A stretch of 44,901 nt of DNA from Clostridia bacterium (lineage in GTDB: Bacteria; Bacillota; Clostridia; TANB77; CAG-508): the NCBI GenBank assembly GCA_017510525.1, contig JAFWNC010000029.1, positions 1 through 44,901 of the forward strand, read 5' to 3'. Positions within the stretch are counted from its first letter, which is position 1. The number at the start of each line of letters is the position of its first letter. A model generated the notes under the pieces. It was not told where the DNA came from. It saw only the letters and a list, made by a program, of their open reading frames with translations, and did not search any database. The translations under genes and the position numbers were made by a program. Positions 28,022 to 35,092 of this stretch are shown here, piece after piece.

Positions 28022-28290
28022 AATTTGAGTTTATATAATTCAAAGAGGGTTAGTTCTACCGCATGACTTTAAAAAATGCGGTGACTTCTTCTACCGCATT
28101 TTGATACCGCTCACAGCAAAGTACCTCCTACATATTATAGTAATGACGAATGCGGGCGAAGACATTATACTTATTTTGATAAATGGTATTCCTTCTTAGG
28201 GAGGGGTATTGTTTATAAAAATTTGGAACCCTTGTAAATGAACTAGAGGAATGGGCAATCTATTTTGGTTGCTCATTTCTTATTGAAAAA
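28022..28290 (+). ncRNA. Structured non-coding RNA candidate upstream of mraZ
   Basis: From a perfect promoter to a hairpin terminator lie about 265 bases without a plausible gene. Visible stems: CCGCAT/ATGCGG closing a small hairpin at ~28060-28077; a second CCGCAT at ~28095 that can pair with ATGCGG at ~28143-28149 over a longer distance; TATTCCTTC/GGAGGGGTA at ~28185-28208; and a terminal ATGGGCAATC/GGTTGCTCAT hairpin at ~28250-28276. I could not match it to 6S, tmRNA, RNase P, SRP RNA or a T-box (their signature motifs are absent). Family unknown. Confidence 0.6.
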
Positions 28291-28315
28291 AATAAAAAAA
28301 ATTTCAAAAAAACTA

Positions 28316-28344
28316 TTGCAAATTATGTTTTTATATATTAAAAT
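28316..28344 (+). promoter_or_regulatory. Promoter of mraZ
   Basis: TTGCAA, 17-base spacer, TAAAAT; predicted transcript start falls on the GTGG repeats at 28351. Confidence 0.65.
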
Positions 28345-28350
28345 TTATCC

Positions 28351-28380
28351 AAGTGGAGAAAAGTGGTGCAAAGTGGTAGA
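28351..28380 (+). promoter_or_regulatory. MraZ operator: three AAGTGG repeats with 10-base period
   Basis: AAGTGGAGAA, AAGTGGTGCA and AAGTGGTAGA stand head to tail at the transcript start of mraZ. MraZ is known to bind tandem short G-rich repeats of about 10-base period in its own promoter, so this is very probably its autoregulatory site. Confidence 0.8.
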
Positions 28381-28404
28381 AAAATCCATGGAGGTGAGGA
28401 AAGG

Positions 28405-28836
28405 TTGTTAATAGGCGAATTTGAACATTCAATTGATAATAAAGGAAGATTAATTATGCCAGCTAAATTGCGTGATGATATTGGCGAAAACTTCGTTGTT
28501 ACAAAGGGTTTGGATGGATGTCTATTTGCTTTTTCAATTACTGAATGGACAAACTTTGAAGAAAAATTAAAATCACTTCCACTTTCAAATAGAAATTCTA
28601 GAGAGTTCACAAGATTTTTCCTATCTGGTGCAACAGAATGTGAAATAGACAAACAAGGAAGATTCTTAATACCAGCAAATTTAAGAGAATCTGCTGGATT
28701 AGAAAAAGAAACTGTTATTATTGGTGTTGGAACTAGAATTGAAATTTGGAATAAAGAGAAATGGACAAAATATAGTAGCGATGATAATATTTCTGTAGAA
28801 GAAATTGCAGAAAACATGTCAATGCTTGGTATATAA
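28405..28836 (+). CDS. mraZ: Transcriptional regulator MraZ
   Basis: Ring-forming DNA-binding protein that controls the division and cell-wall cluster. Two SpoVT/AbrB-like halves are visible: [26 protein letters not shown] at the start and the repeated form [21 protein letters not shown] after residue ~80. The TTG at 28405 is chosen because GGAGGTG stands about 9 bases upstream and the protein then begins at the family's conserved Leu-Ile-Gly-Glu; an open extension of 14 codons covers the operator repeats and is not coding. First gene of the mra cluster, directly before rsmH as usual. Confidence 0.95.
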   Translation: MLIGEFEHSIDNKGRLIMPAKLRDDIGENFVVTKGLDGCLFAFSITEWTNFEEKLKSLPLSNRNSREFTRFFLSGATECEIDKQGRFLIPANLRESAGLEKETVIIGVGTRIEIWNKEKWTKYSSDDNISVEEIAENMSMLGI

Positions 28837-29066
28837 CTTAATTTTTTAAGTTTATATAAAGATACAGAAGATTTTTTAAGATACAAAAGATAAAATTTCT
28901 ACAACACAAAAGATAATCGGGGTATACCCTGCAAAAGAAGTTTAAAAAACAAAAGAGTTTTTTTAACTACAAAAGAACCTCAAATTTTACCAAAGAAAAG
29001 AGGACGTGCGGTTTTGCACGTCCATAGCGTCATTTAAAAAAGAAAAACTGATAGAGGTGCAGTTAA

Positions 29067-29999
29067 ATGGAATTTAAACATAAGTCTGTTCTATTAAATG
29101 AATGTATTCAAGGGTTAAATATTAATCCAGATGGAATATATGTTGATGGAACATTAGGCGGGGCAGGACATAGCCTTGAGATAGTAAAAAGATTATCAGA
29201 TAATGGAAGACTTATAGGGATTGATAGAGATGAAGATGCTCTAAAAGTTGCAAAAGAAAAATTAAAAGATTTTAATAATGTTATTTATTATCACGGAAAT
29301 CATGATAATGTTAAAAGCATATTACAAGATCTTGGAATTGATAAAGTTGATGGAATTCTACTTGATTTAGGAGTTTCGTCATATCAATTAGATGAAAGAA
29401 ATAGAGGATTTAGTTACCTAGGAGAAAATAATTTAGACATGAGAATGGATCAAACTCAAGAACTAGATGCAAGTTATGTTTTGAATAATTATTCTGAGAT
29501 AGAGCTTGCAAGAATTATTTTTGAATATGGTGAAGAAAAATTCTCAAGACAAATTGCTAAAAATATTGTAAAATATAGAAATACAAAAAAAATAGAAACA
29601 ACAAAGGAACTGGTTGAAATTATAGAAACATCTATACCATTTAAATATAGAAATAATGATTCACATCCAGCAAAAAGAACTTTTCAAGCCATAAGAATAG
29701 AAGTTAATAATGAGATAAAGCCTCTATATAATACTATAATAAATAGTATAGATTGTTTAAATCAAAAAGGAAGGTTGTGTGTAATTACATTTCATTCACT
29801 TGAAGACAGAGCTGTAAAAAATGCATTTATAGATTCTGAAGGTAGATGTATTTGTCCACCTGGATTACCATATTGCGCATGTGGCAAGGTTAGTAAGGGA
29901 AAAATAATTACCAAAAAACCAATATTACCATCTGAAGATGAATTAAAGAATAATTCAAGAAGTGCTAGTGCAAAATTAAGAATTTTTGAAAAAAACTAA
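29067..29999 (+). CDS. rsmH: 16S rRNA (cytosine1402-N4)-methyltransferase RsmH (MraW)
   Basis: Methylates C1402 in the decoding centre of 16S rRNA. The 310-residue protein begins [19 protein letters not shown], has the SAM motif [44 protein letters not shown], the segment [18 protein letters not shown], the C-terminal [15 protein letters not shown] and the Cys-rich tail region [20 protein letters not shown] ribosome site upstream. It is 230 bases after mraZ and 21 bases before ftsL. Confidence 0.97.
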   Translation: MEFKHKSVLLNECIQGLNINPDGIYVDGTLGGAGHSLEIVKRLSDNGRLIGIDRDEDALKVAKEKLKDFNNVIYYHGNHDNVKSILQDLGIDKVDGILLDLGVSSYQLDERNRGFSYLGENNLDMRMDQTQELDASYVLNNYSEIELARIIFEYGEEKFSRQIAKNIVKYRNTKKIETTKELVEIIETSIPFKYRNNDSHPAKRTFQAIRIEVNNEIKPLYNTIINSIDCLNQKGRLCVITFHSLEDRAVKNAFIDSEGRCICPPGLPYCACGKVSKGKIITKKPILPSEDELKNNSRSASAKLRIFEKN

Positions 30000-30020
30000 T
30001 GAGGAGGTGAAAAATAACTT

Positions 30021-30521
30021 ATGGCATATTCCGCGAGTAGCAGATATCAATATGGAACGAGCCCAAGAAAATTAGAGCCAGAATATAGAAAAGTTCCTAA
30101 AAAATATCCGAAGAAATCTACGATGGCCAATAATAAAAAAGCTATGGCAAAGAAAAAGAAAATACAAAAAAAAGCAGTTATTTATGTTGTAATTGCATTT
30201 TTAGCGTTTTTCGCTATAAGTTATAGAAATTCACAAATAGATGAAGCCTTCTCAAAAACAGAGGACTTAAAGGAAAACTATCAAGCGATTCAAAAGGAAA
30301 ATGAGCAAATAGAGGTTAGTATTGATAATAGTTTAAATTTAAATAATGTTGAACAATCGGCTAAAGAGCAACTTGGAATGCAGAAGATGACTAATAAACA
30401 GACTGTTTATGTTACTCTTCCTAAAAAAGATTATATTGAATCTGATATTGATTCATCTGACTTAGAGCAAAACAAAGGTGTAGTTGAAAAAGTATTCGAT
30501 TTCTTTAAAAATATATTTTAA
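30021..30521 (+). CDS. ftsL: Cell division protein FtsL/DivIC-like
   Basis: Bitopic division protein that bridges FtsB/DivIC-type partners and the septal synthase. The 166 residues comprise a Lys-rich cytoplasmic head (~1-50), one membrane helix (AVIYVVIAFLAFFAISY, ~52-69) and an outer coiled coil (SQIDEAFSKTEDLKENYQAI, ENEQIEVSID) ending in the typical EQSAKEQLGMQKMTNKQTVY region. Sequence conservation is low in this family, so the call rests on architecture and on its place after rsmH. GAGGAGGTG ribosome site. The expected next gene, the PBP, lies 4.5 kb downstream instead. Confidence 0.87.
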   Translation: MAYSASSRYQYGTSPRKLEPEYRKVPKKYPKKSTMANNKKAMAKKKKIQKKAVIYVVIAFLAFFAISYRNSQIDEAFSKTEDLKENYQAIQKENEQIEVSIDNSLNLNNVEQSAKEQLGMQKMTNKQTVYVTLPKKDYIESDIDSSDLEQNKGVVEKVFDFFKNIF

Positions 30522-30559
30522 AATGTATGAGTTAAGATTATATTACTCATACATTTTTT
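30521..30559 (+). terminator. Terminator after ftsL
   Basis: Stem AAATGTATGAGT/ACTCATACATTT and T run, beginning at the stop codon. It cuts the division cluster here. Confidence 0.9.
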
Positions 30560-30585
30560 ATATTGTGGGAAAGTCCTCAGGAGAC

Positions 30586-30657
30586 GGGCAGGGACAAGCC
30601 CTGCCCATACAAATATATTTATTGCAAAAGATGTAGGGGTGGGGCTTGTCCCCACCT
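30586..30657. repeat. Paired palindromic repeat (72 bp), copy 2
   Basis: GGGCAGGGACAAGCCCTGCCC, a 24-base AT spacer, then GTAGGGGTGGGGCTTGTCCC and ACC. Same build and spacing as 24083-24154; even the spacer shares TACAAATA and ATTGCA words. Confidence 0.8.
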
Positions 30658-30674
30658 TTGTGCATAAAAATCAG

Positions 30675-30703
30675 TTTACATTCAATAATTTATAAGATAT
30701 AAT
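30675..30703 (+). promoter_or_regulatory. Promoter of the flavodiiron-rubredoxin operon
   Basis: TTTACA, 17-base spacer, perfect TATAAT. The predicted transcript starts near 30710, which supports the ATG at 30734. Confidence 0.75.
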
Positions 30704-30733
30704 ATGAAAAAAAGATTGTTGTTAGGAGGGCTT

Positions 30734-31894
30734 ATGAAAATAGATATAACAGATAAAATTGAATATGTTGGAGTAGATGATAAAACTCTTGATTTGTTTG
30801 AGAGTCAATATATAATTCCAAATGGTGTTTCATATAATTCTTATATAATTAAAGACGAAAAAATTACAATTATGGATACAGTTGATAAAAGAGCTACTGA
30901 TGAATGGTTTGATAATATAGAAAAATCTCTAAATGGAGAAAAACCATATTATTTAGTAATATCCCATTTAGAGCCTGATCATTCTGCTAATATAGAAAAA
31001 TTAGCAAAAAAATATCCTGATATGAAAATTATTGTTAATAAAAAAGAAGTTGATATGATGCCTCAATTTTTCGATGAGGATTTGTCTGAGAGATTTGAAA
31101 TTGTTAAAGAAGGGGACGTAATTGATTTAGGAATTCATAAATTACAATTTTTTATGGCTCCCATGGTTCATTGGCCAGAAGTAATGGTTACTTATGAACA
31201 AACTGAAAAGGTATTATTTACAGCTGATGGATTTGGAAAATTTGGAAGCTTAGATACAGACGAAGATTGGGCATGTGAGGCAAGAAGATATTATTTTAAT
31301 ATTGTAGGGAAATATGGAGCTCAAGTACAAATGCTACTTAAAAAAGTGGCCAATTTAGACATAAAAATAATTTGCCCATTACATGGTCCGATTCTTAAGG
31401 AAAATTTAGAGTATTATATTAATAAATATGATATTTGGAGTAGCTATAAACCAGAAGATGATGGAGTTTTTGTTGCATATAATTCAATTCATGGGAACAC
31501 TAGAAAAGCTGTTGAAGAACTTGAAGATATATTAAAAGAAAATGGGGCTAAAAAGATTTCAATAAGTGATCTAGCTAGAGAAGATATTGCTGAAGCAATT
31601 GAAGATGCATTTAGATATGACAAAATAATTATTGCTACACCAACTTATGATGCAGGTTTATTTCCAACAACTGAGCTATTTTTGAGAGAACTAAAACATA
31701 AAAATTATCAAAACAAGAAAGTTGGAATAATTGAAAATGGATCATGGGCTCCAATGGCAGCTAAATGTGTAAGAGCGATTTTAGAAGAAATGAAAAATAT
31801 AGAAATATGTGATACAGTTGTAACAATAAAAACCAGAATGACAGAACAAAATAAAGAAGATATGACAAAATTAGTTAAAGAAATTTTAGGATAA
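30734..31894 (+). CDS. Flavodiiron protein (oxygen/NO reductase)
   Basis: Cytosolic enzyme that reduces O2 to water and/or NO to N2O, protecting anaerobes. The 386-residue protein has an N-terminal metallo-beta-lactamase-like domain with the diiron ligands in [15 protein letters not shown] (HxExDH), [21 protein letters not shown] (Asp) and [12 protein letters not shown] (His), then a flavodoxin domain from about residue 248 ([52 protein letters not shown]). Start ATG 30734 has TTAGGAGGG in front; an upstream in-frame ATG at 30704 lies within the promoter region. A rubredoxin gene follows 17 bases later and is the likely electron donor. Confidence 0.94.
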   Translation: MKIDITDKIEYVGVDDKTLDLFESQYIIPNGVSYNSYIIKDEKITIMDTVDKRATDEWFDNIEKSLNGEKPYYLVISHLEPDHSANIEKLAKKYPDMKIIVNKKEVDMMPQFFDEDLSERFEIVKEGDVIDLGIHKLQFFMAPMVHWPEVMVTYEQTEKVLFTADGFGKFGSLDTDEDWACEARRYYFNIVGKYGAQVQMLLKKVANLDIKIICPLHGPILKENLEYYINKYDIWSSYKPEDDGVFVAYNSIHGNTRKAVEELEDILKENGAKKISISDLAREDIAEAIEDAFRYDKIIIATPTYDAGLFPTTELFLRELKHKNYQNKKVGIIENGSWAPMAAKCVRAILEEMKNIEICDTVVTIKTRMTEQNKEDMTKLVKEILG

Positions 31895-31911
31895 AAGAGG
31901 GGGTGAAAAAA

Positions 31912-32049
31912 ATGAAATATGAATGTACTGTTTGTGGATACATTTATGATGAAGAACAAGAAGGAGTTAAATTCGAGGATCTACCAGATGATTGGGTATG
32001 TCCACTTTGTGGAGTAGGAAAAGATATGTTCCAAAAAGTTGAAGAATAG
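31912..32049 (+). CDS. Rubredoxin
   Basis: Small iron protein with four cysteines around one Fe, passing electrons to the flavodiiron protein. At 45 residues it has CTVCGYIYD and [13 protein letters not shown], the two CxxCG halves, with the usual [12 protein letters not shown] between them; it lacks the seven-residue loop present after Tyr-Asp in typical 52-residue rubredoxins. AGAGGGGGTG ribosome site 6 bases before ATG. Co-transcribed with the flavodiiron gene and closed by a bidirectional terminator. Confidence 0.96.
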   Translation: MKYECTVCGYIYDEEQEGVKFEDLPDDWVCPLCGVGKDMFQKVEE

Positions 32050-32060
32050 TAAAAAAAAAG

Positions 32061-32093
32061 AATGTATCAGCGATTTCGCTGATACATTTTTTA
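32061..32093. terminator. Bidirectional terminator between rubredoxin and the minus-strand gene
   Basis: Stem AATGTATCAGCGA/TCGCTGATACATT with T runs on the + side and A runs before it, which serve the converging minus-strand transcript. Confidence 0.9.
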
Positions 32094-32447
32094 ATCATGT
32101 ACATTTGACACAGTAATCTTACATCTTTTAGACCTACTGAATACAACACCACATTCAGGACAAATACAGAGTACAATGCATTTATCAGGATCTATTATAA
32201 TAGATTCAAAAGGTTTCCCTCCAAGAGATTCCTCTCTTGATTCCTGTAATAATTCCAGACTAGCACGCATTTTTTGTTTTTTGCGCTCCAAAAGAGAAAT
32301 AGAAAAAAATCCATCTTCGTTAAAGATAGCTTTTTTACCATCTGGTCTAATGTAATCATTAGGAAATAAGGGAATCGGATAAAACTCACGTACCACATGT
32401 GTATAGCCACAAATGCACTGTATTTCATCGGTTATAACTTGTGTCAT
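32091..32447 (-). CDS. Small zinc-ribbon-like hypothetical protein
   Basis: Not recognised. The only minus-strand gene of the window; 118 residues. Two cysteine pairs that could bind a metal: CICGYTHVV near the N terminus and CICPECGVVF near the C terminus, separated by a basic helical stretch (LLERKKQKMRASLELLQESR). Start is well supported by AAAGGAGGAATCA and by a perfect TTGACA-17-TATAAT promoter on the minus strand. Codon use (CGC, CGT and CAC-like choices, higher GC) differs from the neighbours and resembles the gene at 33801, so both may be acquired. No CGG codon. Confidence 0.72.
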   Translation of the reverse strand: MTQVITDEIQCICGYTHVVREFYPIPLFPNDYIRPDGKKAIFNEDGFFSISLLERKKQKMRASLELLQESREESLGGKPFESIIIDPDKCIVLCICPECGVVFSRSKRCKITVSNVHD

Positions 32448-32515
32448 AATTGATTCCTCCTTTATAAAGGCTGAAACGACAGGTACATAACCTTCGCATA
32501 ATACGAATTAATTGT

Positions 32516-32544
32516 ATTATAAAACGATATATATAATGTGTCAA
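32516..32544 (-). promoter_or_regulatory. Consensus promoter of the minus-strand gene
   Basis: Read on the minus strand: TTGACA, 17-base spacer, TATAAT, both hexamers perfect. Confidence 0.8.
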
Positions 32545-32560
32545 TAAGAAAATTAAACTA

Positions 32561-32589
32561 TTGACATTTTATTATTTATTTGATAAAAC
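32561..32589 (+). promoter_or_regulatory. Promoter of pyrB
   Basis: TTGACA, 17-base spacer, TAAAAC, 30 bases before the ATG, diverging from the minus-strand promoter. Confidence 0.65.
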
Positions 32590-32618
32590 ATAAAAAATCA
32601 TAAAAAAGGGGTAAAAAA

Positions 32619-33701
32619 ATGAGAAATTTGATTGATATTCTGGATTTATCTGTAGAAGAAATTGATGAATTGATTAAAGTAGCTAAGAGTATTATGAAAT
32701 CACCTTTAGATTATTCTAAAGTATGTAATCATAAGAAATTAGCTACTTTATTTTTTGAGCCAAGTACAAGAACAAGACTTAGTTTTGAATCTGCTATGAT
32801 TGAGCTTGGGGGAAGTGTTATTGGATTTTCATCAGCAAATTCAAGTTCAACTGCAAAAGGGGAAAGCGTTGCTGATACAGTTAGAACAGTTGGATGTTAC
32901 AGTGATATTATTGCTATGAGACATCCAAAAGATGGAGCAGCTTTAGTTGCTTCAGAAAAATCTCCAATACCAATAATTAATGCTGGAGATGGTGGACATC
33001 ATCATCCAACTCAAACTTTAACAGATTTATTAACAATAAGTGCTGAAAAGGAAAGATTAGATAATTTAACAATAGGAATGTGTGGAGATTTGAAATTTGG
33101 AAGAACTGTACATTCACTTATTGCTGCAATGTCTAGATATAAAAACAATAAGTTTATTTTAATTTCACCTGAAGGATTAAAAATTCCTGAATATATTAAA
33201 AAGGACATTTTAGAAAAGAATAATATTGAATATATTGAAACAGCTGATATAGAAGAATACATGGATAAGTTAGATATTATTTATATGACTAGAGTTCAAA
33301 GAGAAAGATTTGACAGTGAAGATGAATATAACAAAGTGAAAGATTGTTATGTTTTAAAGAATAAAACATTAGAAAAGTCAAAAAAAGATTTATGTATAAT
33401 GCATCCACTACCAAGAGTTAATGAAATATCTGTAGAGGTAGATGAAGACCCAAGAGCTGCATATTTTAGACAAGTAAAATATGGAAAATATATTAGAATG
33501 GCCTTAATTATGAAACTTTTAGAAGAAAAAGATACAATAATAAATAAAACTAAAACTAATGAGGAAATTGTAAGTGATTTAAAATGCAAAAATCCAAGAT
33601 GTATTACAAGTATAGAACAAGAATTACCTAATATTTATGTATATACAAATAAAGTATATAGATGTAAATACTGTGAAACTATCAATGAGCTGTTAACATA
33701 A
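32619..33701 (+). CDS. pyrB: Aspartate carbamoyltransferase with fused PyrI-type zinc domain
   Basis: Catalyses carbamoyl-phosphate plus aspartate to carbamoyl-aspartate in pyrimidine synthesis. Residues 1-~305 form the catalytic chain: [16 protein letters not shown] (carbamoyl-phosphate site), [48 protein letters not shown] and [10 protein letters not shown]. After a linker the last ~50 residues, [12 protein letters not shown] ... YRCKYCETI, carry the four-cysteine zinc site of the regulatory subunit PyrI (Cx4C...Cx2C) but not its nucleotide-binding domain. The fused domain may stabilise catalytic-trimer contacts without ATP/CTP control; that is inference. Own promoter; no other pyr gene beside it. 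Confidence 0.95.
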   Translation: MRNLIDILDLSVEEIDELIKVAKSIMKSPLDYSKVCNHKKLATLFFEPSTRTRLSFESAMIELGGSVIGFSSANSSSTAKGESVADTVRTVGCYSDIIAMRHPKDGAALVASEKSPIPIINAGDGGHHHPTQTLTDLLTISAEKERLDNLTIGMCGDLKFGRTVHSLIAAMSRYKNNKFILISPEGLKIPEYIKKDILEKNNIEYIETADIEEYMDKLDIIYMTRVQRERFDSEDEYNKVKDCYVLKNKTLEKSKKDLCIMHPLPRVNEISVEVDEDPRAAYFRQVKYGKYIRMALIMKLLEEKDTIINKTKTNEEIVSDLKCKNPRCITSIEQELPNIYVYTNKVYRCKYCETINELLT

Positions 33702-33702
33702 A

Positions 33703-33731
33703 TTGACTATAATTCAATAATATGGTATAAT
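33703..33731 (+). promoter_or_regulatory. Promoter of the foreign-looking gene
   Basis: TTGACT, 17-base spacer, perfect TATAAT, shortly after the pyrB stop. The ribosome site AAAGGAGG lies 60 bases downstream. Confidence 0.7.
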
Positions 33732-33800
33732 CATAAGACATTATATATTAATTGCATATAAATAATACCTTATTCGCCGCAAAGCAAAGGAGGAAAAACT

Positions 33801-34907
33801 ATGTATCCGGAAATGTTTTGCAGTGATAGAACAATAGAAGGGAAAGATGTGTCATTTATTATGATACCAGATTTCCGGCAAACAGTAACAGTTTGTAACA
33901 GCGAGAGTGATTGTCAGTATTATTCCGACACAGGTAGTTATACTATTTCGAAAGAAGTAAATCGGTATGGTTATTACAATGTGTATGCGAATGAGAATGA
34001 CAGATGGTTTATTGAACATGATTTTTCAACTGGAAAACTAAAAGTTTTTATAACACAGTGGACAGATGAAATATTAACGCCTTTTGGAGAGGTGTTTAAT
34101 AAAGCAATCAATGAATCATTACTTGAAGTGGTAAATGAGTATTATGAAAAAAAGAATACTGAGATTAGATTATATTTCTATGATAGTGAAAATGATATTT
34201 TAACATTGTCTAGAGACTATGATTGCTCAAAAAAATATCGGTATTCTTTAGAACGTTTCGGTGTTGAAAAAATATGGATTGATGAGAGATTTAAGAAGCC
34301 AACTAAAGATTGTTTCATTTTGGGAACTGTTAGAAGAACTATAGGTTCAAAGCGTGGTATGCTTCATGATTTTATTAATCCAATGTATCAAGTTAACTGG
34401 AACTTCAAAAAAGATGGCGATTGGAAAAGTCAATATGAGGATTTTATTTTTTCCGATAGCTATTATCAGATTGAAGAAAAGCTTATTATGCTACTAAAAT
34501 TCACAACGAGAAATGAGTATTATTTTGATTATGTTATGAAAAGAATAAAAACAAATTATTATCGTAATCAAAATATCGAATCTGCAGATGAAATGGCAGA
34601 AAAATTTAATGGTGAAATAATGGGAGCTTTTAAGAAAGGAAATCTGGATAAACTCATCAAACTTCATAATGTTATTACTGCCAAGCAAGACTGCACAGAC
34701 AAAAATTTTCGAATCTATTTAAAAGATAACCAGGCTAAAGTATTCAATCCAAGTGATATAATTTATATTGAATATGAAAACGGAGAACGGGATTTTTGCA
34801 AAACTGCAGCCTGGGTTTATCAAAACAGAAAGAAATGTAAAAATGCAACATGTATTTATTTGGGAAACTTAAGAAAGAAGTACCAGATTAGCGAGCGGAT
34901 TGTATAA
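33801..34907 (+). CDS. Hypothetical protein, probably acquired; uses CGG as ordinary Arg codon
   Basis: Not firmly recognised. The 368-residue product is soluble, rich in aromatic residues and has scattered cysteines (CNSESDCQ; CKNATC near the end); segments such as LHDFINPMYQVNWNFKKDGDW and the closing NLRKKYQISERIV recall PcfJ-like or other mobile-element proteins, but that is weak. Its codon use differs from all neighbours: five in-frame CGG codons (33877, 33961, 34237, 34788, 34894), more CGT and GAG/GTG choices. In every other gene CGG is absent except at frameshift sites. A shift at its first CGG would run quickly into a stop, so the gene needs CGG read as arginine, or is not properly expressed here. 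Strong ribosome site and promoter. Confidence 0.7.
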   Translation: MYPEMFCSDRTIEGKDVSFIMIPDFRQTVTVCNSESDCQYYSDTGSYTISKEVNRYGYYNVYANENDRWFIEHDFSTGKLKVFITQWTDEILTPFGEVFNKAINESLLEVVNEYYEKKNTEIRLYFYDSENDILTLSRDYDCSKKYRYSLERFGVEKIWIDERFKKPTKDCFILGTVRRTIGSKRGMLHDFINPMYQVNWNFKKDGDWKSQYEDFIFSDSYYQIEEKLIMLLKFTTRNEYYFDYVMKRIKTNYYRNQNIESADEMAEKFNGEIMGAFKKGNLDKLIKLHNVITAKQDCTDKNFRIYLKDNQAKVFNPSDIIYIEYENGERDFCKTAAWVYQNRKKCKNATCIYLGNLRKKYQISERIV

Positions 34908-34938
34908 GGTGTTATTATTTAGTATGCAGACAAGACAA

Positions 34939-34968
34939 AGAGGGGAAGATAATCTTCCCCTCTTTTAT
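34939..34968 (+). terminator. Terminator after the foreign-looking gene
   Basis: Perfect stem AGAGGGGAAGAT/ATCTTCCCCTCT followed by TTTATATT. Confidence 0.9.
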
Positions 34969-34993
34969 ATTATAGTAGGAAAGTTTGGATTTA

Positions 34994-35036
34994 ATGGAGA
35001 ACTCTAGTTCTCCATAAGTGGCGAAGCTACTTTTTT
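34994..35036. repeat. Intergenic palindromic repeat, 'GGAGAAC' family
   Basis: ATGGAGAACTCTAGTTCTCC followed by AT, AAGTGGCGAAGC and a T run; the same order of blocks (GGAGAAC/GTTCTCC, then GTGGCG..GC, then T run) as at 2255-2292. Confidence 0.7.
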
Positions 35037-35092
35037 AACATATTTAAAAAATAAAAGAATATATTTAACTATAAAATAATTGGGAGTGGATA

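Noticed and set aside
28022..28290. T-box, 6S RNA or SRP RNA for the transcript before mraZ
   Set aside because: The T-box GGTGGNACC motif, the SRP GGAGGTAGCGG-type motif and an obvious 6S closing stem with central bubble were not found.
30704..30733. ATG at 30704 as start of the flavodiiron protein
   Set aside because: It lies at the predicted transcription start region and has no ribosome site, whereas ATG 30734 follows TTAGGAGGG.
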